Positions 48,797-58,485 of a stretch of 64,000 nucleotides of DNA are shown here, in pieces; within the stretch, counting starts at the first letter, position 1; every line of letters starts with the position of its first letter. Location of the stretch: positions 1-64,000 of the forward strand of contig JAFWNB010000002.1 of the NCBI GenBank assembly GCA_017545505.1. The letters run 5' to 3'. The position numbers were made by a program, and so were the translations under genes. This DNA is from Candidatus Saccharimonadota bacterium. GTDB taxonomy: Bacteria; Patescibacteriota; Saccharimonadia; Saccharimonadales; Saccharimonadaceae. The notes below the pieces were generated by a model that was given only the letters and a program-made list of their open reading frames with translations, was not told the DNA's origin and searched no databases.

Positions 48797-50559
48797 TGGC
48801 ACTTTTAACCAAAGATGCCGAAGAGAAAATCGTAAATCTCCTCTTAAGCGAGGGGCTCGCTGATTATAATTTAGTTAGTGCGATAAAACAACAAACGGAC
48901 CCAGAGAACAAATCCGCCCTTAACGAGCTCGTCAATCGTAAACTGATTAGCGATGATATGGTAGCTCGCGCGACTGCAGCTATTATTGGTGTCCCCTATG
49001 TAGAGCTTAAGAATATTACTCTAGATCAAGATACACTTTCTAAGATTCCAGCCGAAGCGTCATCGAGGGTGATGGCCGTACCGCTCGGAGAAAAAGATGG
49101 CATGTTAAATATTGCTATGGTAGATGTCACTAACGTTCAAGCCACCGATTACCTGTCTAGTTTAGTCAATCAACCAATTCGTGTTTGGATGTCAAGCGAG
49201 CGTGGTATTCGCGAAGCACTTGAGCAATATCATGGTGATTTTTCTGGTGTCAAAGAAGCAGTTCGTGAAACCGGCGAAGAAGCTGACACGGATAATCGTT
49301 CGAACGTTAAAACTATAGTTCAGGATTCACCAATTTCAAAAGCACTCACCACTATTTTAAGTTACGCCGCCAAAACCAAAGCTTCTGACATACATATCGA
49401 ACCGTTGGAAAATTCCTTAATTATACGTTGCCGTATCGATGGTGTACTGCGAAAAATTATGGAATTACCCAAAACTGTAGCTCCCGCTCTAGTGTCTCGC
49501 GTTAAAATTCTCGCCAATCTCAAAATCGACGAGCACCGTATTCCTCAAGACGGTCAATTCACGGTGTTGGTTGATGATCAAGAAATTGACTTACGTATTG
49601 CAATTTCCCCAGTCACTTGGGGCGAGCAGGTTGTTATCCGTCTTCTCGATAAAACCGGTGTTTCTATGGAGATTGAAAAAATGGGCATGAGTGGCCGCGC
49701 CCTACGTGATGTGTTGGAAGGTATTAAAAAGCCTAATGGCATGATACTAACCTCTGGTCCTACTGGTTCCGGTAAATCCACTACTCTTTATGCCTTAATT
49801 CAACGAATCAAATCTGAAGCAATTAATATCGTAACATTGGAAGACCCAGTTGAATACAAAATGGATGGCATTAATCAAATTCAGGTAAATGTTGATGCCG
49901 GGCTTACCTTTGCTAGTGGTCTTCGCTCTATTCTTCGTCAAGATCCAGATGTTGTGATGGTTGGCGAGATCCGCGATTCCGAAACTGCCAGTCTTGCTGT
50001 TCAAGCAGCCTTAACTGGTCACTTAGTATTTAGTACCCTCCACACTAATTCGGCTGCGGGCATCTTACCGCGTCTACTAGATATGGGTATCGAACCATTC
50101 CTTCTAGCTTCCACTTTGAACGTTGTTATTGGCCAGCGCCTCGTACGCCGTATTACAGAAAAACGCGAGACCTACAAGTCTTCCGAAATTGAAACCGAGG
50201 GTATAAATTCTATCGTTGGCAATTTATTGCCAAAGGATAAAGAATCTGTTGCAAAAATTAGTGAAGATCTCGGCTATCCAGGTTTACCAATCAAAAACGA
50301 CAATTATTACTTATTATCTAAAGGCATGGATTCTAAAGAAACTCCAGGCGGATACTCCGGCCGTGCCGGCCTTTATGAAACAATTGTTGTAGACGAAGAT
50401 ATTCAAAAAACAATTATTTCTCATTCTACCGCCAACGAAATTATGCGTCTAGCCAAAAGCAAAGGTACTATTACTATGCGTCAAGATGGAGTATTAAAAG
50501 CCCTTTCGGGAATAACATCATTAGAGGAGGTCAACCGCGTGGCAAGTGATTTATCATAA
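48796..50559 (+). CDS. pilB: Type IV pilus extension ATPase PilB
   Basis: 587 residues. The N-terminal MshE-type domain (LLSEGLADYNLVSAIKQQ, then ATAAIIGVPYVELKNI) precedes the motor: KASDIHIEPLENSLIIRCRIDG, Walker A GPTGSGKSTTLYA (about 320), the Asp box LEDPVEYKMDGINQIQV, Walker B DPDVVMVGEIRDSETA and the His box. The zinc-binding tetracysteine found in many PilB is absent: the C terminus goes LVRRITEKRETYKSS. It powers pilus extension from the cytoplasm. Confidence 0.95.
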   Translation: MALLTKDAEEKIVNLLLSEGLADYNLVSAIKQQTDPENKSALNELVNRKLISDDMVARATAAIIGVPYVELKNITLDQDTLSKIPAEASSRVMAVPLGEKDGMLNIAMVDVTNVQATDYLSSLVNQPIRVWMSSERGIREALEQYHGDFSGVKEAVRETGEEADTDNRSNVKTIVQDSPISKALTTILSYAAKTKASDIHIEPLENSLIIRCRIDGVLRKIMELPKTVAPALVSRVKILANLKIDEHRIPQDGQFTVLVDDQEIDLRIAISPVTWGEQVVIRLLDKTGVSMEIEKMGMSGRALRDVLEGIKKPNGMILTSGPTGSGKSTTLYALIQRIKSEAINIVTLEDPVEYKMDGINQIQVNVDAGLTFASGLRSILRQDPDVVMVGEIRDSETASLAVQAALTGHLVFSTLHTNSAAGILPRLLDMGIEPFLLASTLNVVIGQRLVRRITEKRETYKSSEIETEGINSIVGNLLPKDKESVAKISEDLGYPGLPIKNDNYYLLSKGMDSKETPGGYSGRAGLYETIVVDEDIQKTIISHSTANEIMRLAKSKGTITMRQDGVLKALSGITSLEEVNRVASDLS

Positions 50560-50578
50560 TTCATGTGGGAAAAGTATT

Positions 50579-51664
50579 ATGGAAAACAACGTACAACTAA
50601 ACAATACACTGAAAATTGAAAATCTACTAGAGGAATGCGTCCGTCGCAATGCATCCGATTTGCACTTACAATATGGCCTTCCACCGATTTTGCGCATAGA
50701 CGGTGCACTCACTCCAGTCGCTGGCACCACAGCCTTAAACGAAGAAACTGTCCGCAACCTTATTTTTGCAACATTGGACGAAGAACAGCAAAAAATTCTC
50801 ATGAAAGACAAAGAATTTGACTATTCATTTGCTTTTGGTGATATAGCTCGTTTTCGTGTTAATGCCTTTCATGAACGCGGTAAACTTGCCGCCGCATTTC
50901 GTTTAATTCCAAATCAAATTAAAAATATCAATGACCTCGGCATGCCAGCCATTGTAGAAACGTTTGCTGATTTTCCACGCGGCCTTGTTTTAGTCACTGG
51001 TCCTACTGGTTCTGGTAAATCTACTACTCTGGCCGCTCTAGTAGATAAAATTAATCGCGAAAAATCCACCCATATCATTACCATTGAAGATCCGATTGAA
51101 TTTACCCATAAATCGCAACGCTCCGTTATTGCTCAGCGTGAAGTACACTACGATACTTTTAGCTTCGCCGCAGCTTTGCGCTCGGTATTGCGCGAAGATC
51201 CCGATGTGGTATTAATTGGCGAGATGCGCGATCTTGAAACCATCCAAGCTGCCATCACGATTGCCGAAACAGGTCATTTAGTTTTTGCAACGCTTCATAC
51301 TAATTCTGCTGCACAATCTATTGATCGTATGATCGATGTTTTCCCGTCTCACCAGCAACCTCAAGTTCGTTCGCAGCTATCAAATATGTTAATGGCTGTC
51401 TGCGCTCAACGTCTTGTCCCAGCCATTGGTGGCGGGCGTGTTGTAGCTGCCGAAATCATGGTCGCAAATTCTGCAATTCGTTCACTTATTCGTGATGGCA
51501 AAACACACCAAATTGATACTGCTATCCAAACTGGTGCCGATCAGGGAATGCAAACTATGGATCGTACACTAGCCAAGCTCGTACAGACTGGCGTAATTAC
51601 CTATGACTCCGCTCGCGAATACGCCGTAGATATTAACGAATTAAACAGGTTAGTAAAGGGCTAA
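50579..51664 (+). CDS. pilT: Pilus retraction ATPase PilT
   Basis: 361 residues from ATG at 50579 (an in-frame GTG at 50546 inside pilB is an alternative start). Motifs: ECVRRNASDLHLQYGLPPIL, Walker A GPTGSGKST at about 141, ITIEDPIEFTH, Walker B DPDVVLIGEMRDLETI, and ATLHTNSAAQSIDRMIDVF. The C terminus keeps the AIRSLIRDGKTHQI region used in retraction. Its presence implies twitching motility. Confidence 0.95.
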   Translation: MENNVQLNNTLKIENLLEECVRRNASDLHLQYGLPPILRIDGALTPVAGTTALNEETVRNLIFATLDEEQQKILMKDKEFDYSFAFGDIARFRVNAFHERGKLAAAFRLIPNQIKNINDLGMPAIVETFADFPRGLVLVTGPTGSGKSTTLAALVDKINREKSTHIITIEDPIEFTHKSQRSVIAQREVHYDTFSFAAALRSVLREDPDVVLIGEMRDLETIQAAITIAETGHLVFATLHTNSAAQSIDRMIDVFPSHQQPQVRSQLSNMLMAVCAQRLVPAIGGGRVVAAEIMVANSAIRSLIRDGKTHQIDTAIQTGADQGMQTMDRTLAKLVQTGVITYDSAREYAVDINELNRLVKG

Positions 51665-51665
51665 C

Positions 51666-52871
51666 ATGAAACGTTTCAATTACAAAGCCAAAGAAAAGGA
51701 AACCGGCAAAATTCTAAAGGGCACTATTCAGGCCGAAAACGAACAAACCGCCGGTAGGCTTTTAATTGAACAAGGTTATATTCCTCAAAGCGTCGTCGAA
51801 GAGGGAACTGGCCTATTCGGCGGTAAAGGTCATGTTACCGGCAAAGACCGCATTATGTTTACGAGGCAACTTTCAACATTAATTGGTGCAGGCTTGCCAC
51901 TTGCTACCTCGCTTCGCACTGTTGCCGAACAAACTCAAGGCAAGGCCATGAAAATTGTAGTTGAAGAAATCCTCGTCAATGTAGAATCTGGTAAAACACT
52001 ATTCGATTCTTTCTCACAGTATCCAGATATTTTCAATGGCGTATATTTAGCGCTCATTAAAGCCGGCGAAACTTCCGGTACCCTAGATCTAGCCTTAAAA
52101 CGTCTCGCCGATCAAGAGGAAAAGGATGCTGCCATGATGAGTAAAATTAAAGGTGCTCTAGTTTATCCGGCTATTATCCTTGTGGTTATTATTGCAGTTT
52201 TGGCCTTTATGATGATTATGGTAGTTCCACAAGTCAAAGATCTTTACGAGGATATGGGCGAAGAGCTTCCTGGCCTCACGCAATTCTTGGTCAATCTTTC
52301 TGACTTCTTTGGTAATTTCTGGTGGTTAGTTGCATTGGTTATAGCTGCATTTGTGGGTGCAATTTGGTATGCCGTCAAAAAGACCCCGATCGGCCGCAGA
52401 ATCGCCGATAGCTTTAAATTGTCGGTCCCAATCTTTGGTGGACTATTCCGTAAACTCTACGTTTCACGTTTTGCCAGAACCGCTGAAATGATGCTAGCTA
52501 CCGGCGTCCCAATGCTAGACTCAGTCAAAATTGCTATCGACGCCACAAACAATGTCGTAGTAGAGGATGAATATTCAAAGTCGCTAGACACTATTAAAGG
52601 CGGCAAACCACTTTCCGAAGCCCTAAAAGATCGTAATTACATGTTGCCACTAGTGCCACAAATGGCGAGCATCGGTGAAGAATCTGGTAAAATAGATGAG
52701 ATGCTTGGTAAGGCTGCCCAGGTTTACGAAAATGAGCTAGATGAACAAATCAATAATATTTCCACTATGATTGAACCAATCCTAATGGTTATTATGGCCG
52801 GCCTCATTGGTGTGGTAGTGGGTGGTACTTTGCTCCCGATCTACTCTCTCGTTAATTCTGTCGCTACATAA
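51666..52871 (+). CDS. pilC: Pilus platform protein PilC
   Basis: 401 residues. FNYKAKEKETGKILKGTIQA opens the protein as usual; two T2SSF cytoplasmic domains (about 65-190 and 270-390) surround three membrane helices, and GESSGTLD-type motifs appear as KAGETSGTLDLALKRL and IGEESGKIDEML. PilC is the inner-membrane base on which PilB and PilT act. Confidence 0.96.
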   Translation: MKRFNYKAKEKETGKILKGTIQAENEQTAGRLLIEQGYIPQSVVEEGTGLFGGKGHVTGKDRIMFTRQLSTLIGAGLPLATSLRTVAEQTQGKAMKIVVEEILVNVESGKTLFDSFSQYPDIFNGVYLALIKAGETSGTLDLALKRLADQEEKDAAMMSKIKGALVYPAIILVVIIAVLAFMMIMVVPQVKDLYEDMGEELPGLTQFLVNLSDFFGNFWWLVALVIAAFVGAIWYAVKKTPIGRRIADSFKLSVPIFGGLFRKLYVSRFARTAEMMLATGVPMLDSVKIAIDATNNVVVEDEYSKSLDTIKGGKPLSEALKDRNYMLPLVPQMASIGEESGKIDEMLGKAAQVYENELDEQINNISTMIEPILMVIMAGLIGVVVGGTLLPIYSLVNSVAT

Positions 52872-52940
52872 ACTATTGCATTTTGGTTTTTTTTACGATA
52901 TTATAAGCATAAGGATAAAAATTCTAGAAAGGAATTATTT

Positions 52941-53522
52941 ATGGCAAAAGAAAATATCAAATCTAAAAAGGGCTTCACTATCATCGAGGTCGTACTTGTA
53001 CTTGCTATCGCAGGTCTTATCTTCCTCATGGTATTCGTAGCGCTCCCAGCCTTGCAGCGCTCTCAGCGTGATACTGCTCGCCGTAACGACATGAGCCGTG
53101 TCGATACTTCGCTTATTCAATATCAAACCAACAACCAAAATACCGGTAATGGCGATTTGCCTGCGGCAGAAAAATGGGAATGGGGAGGCGCTAATGGTGA
53201 AGGGGATACTTTCCCAACTAACTGTTCGAGTAACTCCGCATGTAGTTTTCTCCAAAGATACATGAATTCTGGTACAGACTCTACAACAAATACATTTAAG
53301 GATGCTGATGGCACCTATTATAATCTAGACATACAATCCGCTTCCTCTTGGGGCAATAATGAATCAAGAGATATTGCGCCGGCCGGGGATATGAACTATA
53401 CTATTTATATAGTAACTTCAGCTAGATGTAATGGCGAGAAAGCTCAAAGAGATGCGTCTCGTCACTTTGCCGTTCTTTATCGTCTAGAAGGCGCTGGTAT
53501 TTATTGTATCGACGATCAGTAG
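52941..53522 (+). CDS. Type IV pilin (plus-strand copy)
   Basis: 193 residues. The prepilin leader SKKG is cut before FTIIEVVLVLAIAGLIFLMV, with Glu5 in place; the C-terminal globular domain has cysteines (TNCSSNSACSF, ARCNG, YCIDD). AAAGGAAT precedes ATG. It follows pilC by 69 bp and is likely the major or one of two main pilins. Confidence 0.92.
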   Translation: MAKENIKSKKGFTIIEVVLVLAIAGLIFLMVFVALPALQRSQRDTARRNDMSRVDTSLIQYQTNNQNTGNGDLPAAEKWEWGGANGEGDTFPTNCSSNSACSFLQRYMNSGTDSTTNTFKDADGTYYNLDIQSASSWGNNESRDIAPAGDMNYTIYIVTSARCNGEKAQRDASRHFAVLYRLEGAGIYCIDDQ

Positions 53523-53533
53523 AATACCTAACA

Positions 53534-53566
53534 AAAAATATTCCCCTCAAAAGGGGAATATTTTTT
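53534..53566. terminator. Bidirectional terminator between the convergent pilin genes
   Basis: AAAAATATTCCCC and GGGGAATATTTTTT with a 6-nt loop; A and T runs on both sides serve both strands. Confidence 0.9.
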
Positions 53567-53575
53567 ATGGCTCTA

Positions 53576-54181
53576 TTAAGTATTATTACAATAAACCCCG
53601 GCCCCTTCAAGTTTGTATAGAACTGCTAGTTTACGTGGATTTGATGTTGAAACAGCTTCGGATCCATGACACGTTGCCTGTAATACTACCACCATAGTAT
53701 ATTCTATATCAGTTCCATTTTCACCTTTAAAGGGGAATCCTCCCGTATTATACAGATCATTCAATGTACTGTTATCGCCCACACACTTAGAATCTACCGA
53801 TGAGACCCCGCATGACATAATATTTAAAGTGTAGTTCACCCCATCTGGATCTATAAAATCTTCTCCAAGATATTCCTTATAAAAACCCGCCCATTTTGCA
53901 TTATTTGTCTCATCTTTTGCTTTATTCCAATTTACGGACAAGCTCTTACTTCCAGAAATGTTTTCAATATCAGATGATCCAGGTATAGCTCCTCGATTAT
54001 TTGTCTGGTAATCCTTTACTTTTTCAAGAAAACTCATAATATCCTCGCGTCTTTCAGTGTCTCGTTGCGAAGCCCTTAGCCCAGGTAAAGCCACAAATAC
54101 CATCAAAAAAATCAAACCAGCAATCGCGAGCACAAGCGAAACTTCAATAATCGTAAAACCATTCCTATAAATTGTTTTCAT
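53576..54181 (-). CDS. Type IV pilin (minus-strand copy)
   Basis: 201 residues. YRNG is followed by FTIIEVSLVLAIAGLIFLMV, nearly the same helix as the plus-strand pilin (VFVALPxL then SQRDTxRR in both), and the endings also agree (KLAVLYKLEGAGVYC against HFAVLYRLEGAGIYC), but the middle differs. DNA of the shared helix differs at most third positions, so duplication is old. It has its own promoter (TATAAT plus AAGGAG leader). Confidence 0.9.
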   Translation of the reverse strand: MKTIYRNGFTIIEVSLVLAIAGLIFLMVFVALPGLRASQRDTERREDIMSFLEKVKDYQTNNRGAIPGSSDIENISGSKSLSVNWNKAKDETNNAKWAGFYKEYLGEDFIDPDGVNYTLNIMSCGVSSVDSKCVGDNSTLNDLYNTGGFPFKGENGTDIEYTMVVVLQATCHGSEAVSTSNPRKLAVLYKLEGAGVYCNNT

Positions 54182-54233
54182 ATTACTCCTTATGCTTATT
54201 ATAAATTATTTCCACTAAAAAACAAGTTCCACA

Positions 54234-54242
54234 TGTTAAAAT
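54234..54242 (+). promoter_or_regulatory. Extended -10 of pilD
   Basis: TGTTAAAAT ends 6 nt before ATG at 54249. Confidence 0.6.
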
Positions 54243-54248
54243 AAAGAT

Positions 54249-55055
54249 ATGCAAATCGCTTTCTTGATTTTATTATTTATTATCGGGGCCTGTCTTGGTT
54301 CTTTTGTTTGCTGTCAAGCCCGTCGCCTTCATTACGGTACGAGCGGAAAAGGAAAAACCAAAAAACTTGGCTCTCGCTCAGTCTGTCTGCACTGCGGGCA
54401 TCAACTCAAATGGTACGACAATATCCCGATTGTTTCTTGGTTAGTTCTTCGCGGCAAGTGTCGTAAATGTCATAAAAAAATCGGTGTTGCAGAGATTATC
54501 GCCGAAATTAGTTTGGCACTAGCTTTCTTGTTACTAGGAACTACGATCAGGGTAGATGCAATTTCGACGCTTTCTTGGCTAGCTTTTGTTATTACGCTAA
54601 TGCTCGCCACTATTCTAGCCTTTCTTGCAATCTATGATGGTTTATATGGCGAGCTTCCTACGCCATTTTTAGTCATTGCTATTTTTTGCGCCTTCGCCTT
54701 ATTATTCTTTAAGGAATGGGCTATTCTTGCCACTACTTCCTTTACTCCAGATCTTATTTGGAAACCTCTTCTTTCTGTTGTAATTCTTGGTGGGTTATAT
54801 TTAGTTTTATATCTCGTCTCTAAAGGTAAATGGGTCGGTGATGGTGATTGGCTCCTTGGCACTGCAATTGGGCTTGCATTATTTGAACCATGGCTAGCTC
54901 TCATTACGCTCTTTTTAGCAAATTTTATAGCTTGCCTCATTATGTATCCATTTGTCCGCAAAAAGAAACAATCAAAAGTTTATTTTGGGCCGTTCATGGT
55001 TGTCGCCTTTGTCGTCACCTTAACTTTTGCAAGCTTTTTTGAAAGCATGATATAA
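54249..55055 (+). CDS. pilD: Prepilin peptidase and N-methyltransferase PilD
   Basis: 268 residues with about seven helices. The zinc motif CLHCGHQLKWYDNIPIVSWL with CRKCHKKIG is intact. The catalytic aspartates of A24 peptidases are in IYDGLYGELP and KWVGDGDWLLG. PilD cuts pilin leaders and N-methylates the new first residue. It is next to three pilin-like genes. Confidence 0.95.
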   Translation: MQIAFLILLFIIGACLGSFVCCQARRLHYGTSGKGKTKKLGSRSVCLHCGHQLKWYDNIPIVSWLVLRGKCRKCHKKIGVAEIIAEISLALAFLLLGTTIRVDAISTLSWLAFVITLMLATILAFLAIYDGLYGELPTPFLVIAIFCAFALLFFKEWAILATTSFTPDLIWKPLLSVVILGGLYLVLYLVSKGKWVGDGDWLLGTAIGLALFEPWLALITLFLANFIACLIMYPFVRKKKQSKVYFGPFMVVAFVVTLTFASFFESMI

Positions 55056-55056
55056 T
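55048..55056 (+). promoter_or_regulatory. Extended -10 of the minor pilin gene
   Basis: TGATATAAT overlaps the pilD stop and ends 6 nt before ATG at 55063. Confidence 0.65.
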
Positions 55057-55062
55057 AAACTT

Positions 55063-55869
55063 ATGGTAAAAAAGGGTGACACATTAATCGAGGTTATGCT
55101 CGCTGTGGGTATTTTCTCAATGATAGCCATTGCGGTAGTAGCCGTAATGAGTGGCGGCACTTCAAGTGCCCAAACCGCCCTCGAAACCACTCTCGCCAGG
55201 GAAGAAATTGATGCCCAGGCCGAAGCTCTCCGTTTCATTCAAAGTTCCTATCTTACCGGTGGTCGAGACAACGAAAACAATCCTTATGCTACGCTTTGGA
55301 AAGCCATTACAAATAATGCCAACGATCAAAACAATGTCAGCGATGAATTGCTTAAATATACTCCATCGTCCTGTTCAGAATTATATAATCCGAGCAAAGC
55401 AAATAACATTTTTAGTCAAAAAGCCTTTATTCTTAATACGCGTATGCTTGGTAGTCTTTCGTCTGATGCCGACAAAAAAGAGCAAAACAAGGAAGCTATC
55501 AAAAAAATTTTCTACTCTGCTGACGAAAATAATCAAAAAGAGGTTTTTAACGAAGCTCAAATCTATCCTCGCCTTATCTATGGAGCAAACCAAGAAGAAG
55601 CAAATCAAAACAATAGTCTCATTGATGATTCCAGCAATAATTTAATCAGCGCTGAAGGCATCTATATTATCGCTGTCAAAGATCAAAAAACTACCCAAAT
55701 TGTTGACATAAAAGAAACAACCCCAGCTAATACGGCTGCATTTTATGATTTTTATATCCGCACTTGTTGGTACGGTTCAGATGCCGATAGGCCTTCGACT
55801 ATTTCTACAGTTATTCGTCTTTATGACCCAGACGCTACGTCCACAACGCCAAAGCCAACGGAGCCCTAA
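55063..55869 (+). CDS. Minor pilin, PilV-like
   Basis: 268 residues. KKG precedes DTLIEVMLAVGIFSMIAIAV, a prepilin cleavage site with Asp at +1 instead of Phe, typical of minor pilins or PilV-type tip proteins. The ectodomain has cysteines (SSCSEL, RTCWYG). It likely primes or tips the pilus. Confidence 0.8.
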   Translation: MVKKGDTLIEVMLAVGIFSMIAIAVVAVMSGGTSSAQTALETTLAREEIDAQAEALRFIQSSYLTGGRDNENNPYATLWKAITNNANDQNNVSDELLKYTPSSCSELYNPSKANNIFSQKAFILNTRMLGSLSSDADKKEQNKEAIKKIFYSADENNQKEVFNEAQIYPRLIYGANQEEANQNNSLIDDSSNNLISAEGIYIIAVKDQKTTQIVDIKETTPANTAAFYDFYIRTCWYGSDADRPSTISTVIRLYDPDATSTTPKPTEP

Positions 55870-55882
55870 AAAGCGCAACTAA

Positions 55883-56821
55883 TTATTTTGTATCAGAATG
55901 AAATTTTTCGTGCACTTCTTTTAAATGTGCATCAGTAACATGCGTATAGATTTGAGTCGTAGAAATATCTGCGTGTCCTAACATTGATTGCACGGAACGC
56001 AGGTCCGCACCATTCATTAAAAGATCCGTCGCAAAAGAATGCCTTAATGTATGTGGCGAAACATGTTTAGTAATGCCGGCGAGGCGTGCGTATTTTTCTA
56101 CAATTCTTTCCACGCTACGCGCCGTCATCCGACGATAATCGCCGGATGTATCCACCGCTTGAGTGTTACGCGAATTGTTTAAAAATAGTGCTGGCAGAGA
56201 ATCAGTCCGTGCATCCAAATAGTCTTGTACTCTTTCCGCCGCTGACTTGCTAATAAAAATTGGTCGGTCTTTGCTACCTTTGCCTCGTACCATAAATTCA
56301 CGTCGCTCTAAGTTAATTGAGTCGCGATTTAGCCCAACTAATTCCGACACGCGCAAACCGCCAGAGTACAAAAGCTCAATTATGGCCCGATCCCTTAAGC
56401 CAGATTCTGTGGATAAATCAATTTGTTCTAGCATGTCTTCCACTTCGTCGAAATGTAGGAAAGTGACTTGTTTTCTCACTACCCTAGGAAGATCAATAAG
56501 GGAAGGATCCAGGGATTTTATTTCTCGCCTGGCTAGGTATTTTAAAAACCCTCTTAGCGCAATTAAATGGTAAGCCTGCGTAATTGTTTTTAAGTCATCA
56601 CTACCCATTTCAGAACCGTAACGATTTAATTTAATACGATACTTTCTCAGTAGTTCTTTCGTGATATCAGACGGTTTCATTTCGTCCTTATTCATAATCT
56701 CTAATGATATTTCTACGAATCTTTCAAGATATAAACGGTAATTATCTATCGTTTTTTTACTTCTGCCAGCCTCAATTTCTAAATGCTCCAAAAAATCATT
56801 TATTAGATCATAAATATCCAT
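55883..56821 (-). CDS. Tyrosine recombinase of the XerC/XerD type
   Basis: 312 residues. The N-terminal SAM-like domain (DFLEHLEIEAGRSKKTIDNY) and the catalytic set are complete: Arg in GLRVSELVGL, Lys in RGKGSKDR, HTLRHSF, GHADISTTQIYTH with the Tyr nucleophile. Xer enzymes resolve chromosome dimers at dif near the terminus; in one-Xer genomes a single protein does this. It could also serve tRNA-linked integration events. Leaderless promoter. Confidence 0.93.
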   Translation of the reverse strand: MDIYDLINDFLEHLEIEAGRSKKTIDNYRLYLERFVEISLEIMNKDEMKPSDITKELLRKYRIKLNRYGSEMGSDDLKTITQAYHLIALRGFLKYLARREIKSLDPSLIDLPRVVRKQVTFLHFDEVEDMLEQIDLSTESGLRDRAIIELLYSGGLRVSELVGLNRDSINLERREFMVRGKGSKDRPIFISKSAAERVQDYLDARTDSLPALFLNNSRNTQAVDTSGDYRRMTARSVERIVEKYARLAGITKHVSPHTLRHSFATDLLMNGADLRSVQSMLGHADISTTQIYTHVTDAHLKEVHEKFHSDTK

Positions 56822-56827
56822 GCATTA

Positions 56828-56836
56828 ATTATATCA
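56828..56836 (-). promoter_or_regulatory. Extended -10 of the xer gene
   Basis: TGATATAAT on minus ends 6 nt before ATG at 56821. Only 18 bp separate it from the divergent gene at 56840. Confidence 0.7.
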
Positions 56837-56839
56837 AAG

Positions 56840-57244
56840 ATGATACGGGAAAAAAACTCTGCTAGTCTCTATGCTGTAGGCACTGATGGAGTCAAATGGT
56901 ATGACGGTCCTCTCTCCGTCGACGAAATTCCAATTGGTGTGGTCTATAAAATTCACAATTCAAATAATCATTTAGAGGCAGAACCAACCTATGATGAACC
57001 CGAACAAGACGGACCCTTTCCGGGCAAGATTCGCGAATTTATCACAGATAGCATTCCTCCGGAAGATTACGAAATTTCACATTTTTATATTATGAATGAT
57101 TTTTTACAACCAAATGGTCATAAGCGCTCCGACATGAGGCAACCGATAGAGGTTATTAAGATTCTTGATCAAAAGAAAATTCCTGAAGCCATCAAAGCCA
57201 TCAAAAACCGCATGTTAGAATTAGACCAACAGAGAAACAAATGA
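56840..57244 (+). CDS. Small hypothetical protein
   Basis: 134 residues, soluble, with mixed beta (SLYAVGTDGVKWYDGPLSV) and helical C-terminal part (KIPEAIKAIKNRMLELDQQ). No motif recognised. It is divergent from xer with an 18-bp gap and its end touches the convergent ackA gene (1 bp gap). Confidence 0.65.
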   Translation: MIREKNSASLYAVGTDGVKWYDGPLSVDEIPIGVVYKIHNSNNHLEAEPTYDEPEQDGPFPGKIREFITDSIPPEDYEISHFYIMNDFLQPNGHKRSDMRQPIEVIKILDQKKIPEAIKAIKNRMLELDQQRNK

Positions 57245-57245
57245 A

Positions 57246-58439
57246 TTATCTACATAATTTATACGCATCGCGTATAATCATTACTTCTTCATTAGTCGGC
57301 TCAACATACACTGGCACGGTTGAATCTTCCGCAGTTATAATACCACTTGTAATTTCTTTGTAACTTGCAATTGCATCATTTACTTCTTCATTAATCTTAA
57401 TTCCAAGTGGAGATAGACCTTTTATAATTGACGCACGAGTTTCGGCGCCATTTTCAAGTACACCGGCCGTAAACACAATGGCATCTACTTCGCCATTAAG
57501 CTCCAAATAGTATTCTGCGATATAGCGGTCAATACGGTCAACATACATATCTAGTGCTAAGCGTGCATTTTCGTCGCCGTCGGCGATTGCCTTTTCTACA
57601 TCGCGATTATCATTAAATCCGCAAACTCCAAGAAGTCCAGATTTTTTATTTAAAGCATCATCAACTTCTTTATAGGTCATTCCAGCCTCATCAATCATAT
57701 ATTTAATAATTGATGGGTCGATTGAACCAGACCTTGTTCCCATCATTAATCCATCAAGTGGCGTCAGGCCCATTGTTGTATCATAACTTTTACCTTCTTT
57801 TACAGCTGTAATACTCGCGCCAGATCCCACATGGCAAACAATCAAATTAACATCCTCTTTGCCAAGCTTTTTCTGCATTACCTCGGTGATATATTTATGG
57901 CTTGTACCATGAAAACCATATTTTCTGACACCATACTTTTTGTACCATTCCATCGGCACGGGATACATAAATTGGATTTTTGGAATTGTTTGATGAAATG
58001 CCGTATCGAAAACAGCCACTTGCGTTGCGTCCGGCAAAGCTTTTTGCATAGCTTTAATCCCGGCAATGTTTCCAGGATGATGTAGAGGTGCAAATTTCGT
58101 AAACTCTTTAATATCTTTTATAGCTTTGTCATCAATCACCACTGATTTAGCATATTTTTCGCCACCATGTACTACGCGGTGCCCAACTCCACGAATTTCT
58201 TCTAGGTTTTTTACCGCTCCATAATTCACCAACTCTTCAAGCATAACTGCCACAGCTTCAGAATGGTCTTTAATTAATTTTTTGGTTTCAGTTTTTTTGC
58301 CTTCGTATTTAATCGTATAAAAACTATCGCGTGCTCCAATTTTTTCAACGTAACCACTAATAATTGCAATTTCTGCTGGCATGTCATAAAGTTGAAACTT
58401 TAGAGACGAAGAACCAGCATTAACACATAATACTTTCAT
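57246..58439 (-). CDS. ackA: Acetate kinase
   Basis: 397 residues. AckA makes ATP from acetyl phosphate and ADP, a main energy step in fermenters. MKVLCVNAGSSSLKFQLYD opens the protein; further motifs are GHRVVHGGEKY, FDTAFHQTIP, GFHGTSHKYI and CHVGSGASITAV. Start after AAGGAG with a TATAAT leader. No phosphotransacetylase gene is nearby. Confidence 0.97.
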   Translation of the reverse strand: MKVLCVNAGSSSLKFQLYDMPAEIAIISGYVEKIGARDSFYTIKYEGKKTETKKLIKDHSEAVAVMLEELVNYGAVKNLEEIRGVGHRVVHGGEKYAKSVVIDDKAIKDIKEFTKFAPLHHPGNIAGIKAMQKALPDATQVAVFDTAFHQTIPKIQFMYPVPMEWYKKYGVRKYGFHGTSHKYITEVMQKKLGKEDVNLIVCHVGSGASITAVKEGKSYDTTMGLTPLDGLMMGTRSGSIDPSIIKYMIDEAGMTYKEVDDALNKKSGLLGVCGFNDNRDVEKAIADGDENARLALDMYVDRIDRYIAEYYLELNGEVDAIVFTAGVLENGAETRASIIKGLSPLGIKINEEVNDAIASYKEITSGIITAEDSTVPVYVEPTNEEVMIIRDAYKLCR

Positions 58440-58485
58440 TTTTTCTCCTTTTAGTTATTATACCACAGAAAGCAGTCGATAAAAC

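Noticed and set aside
52941-54181. Invertible pilin switch formed by the two convergent pilins
   Set aside because: The shared N-terminal region is similar in protein but differs at most third codon positions, and no recombinase site was seen; homologous inversion is unlikely.
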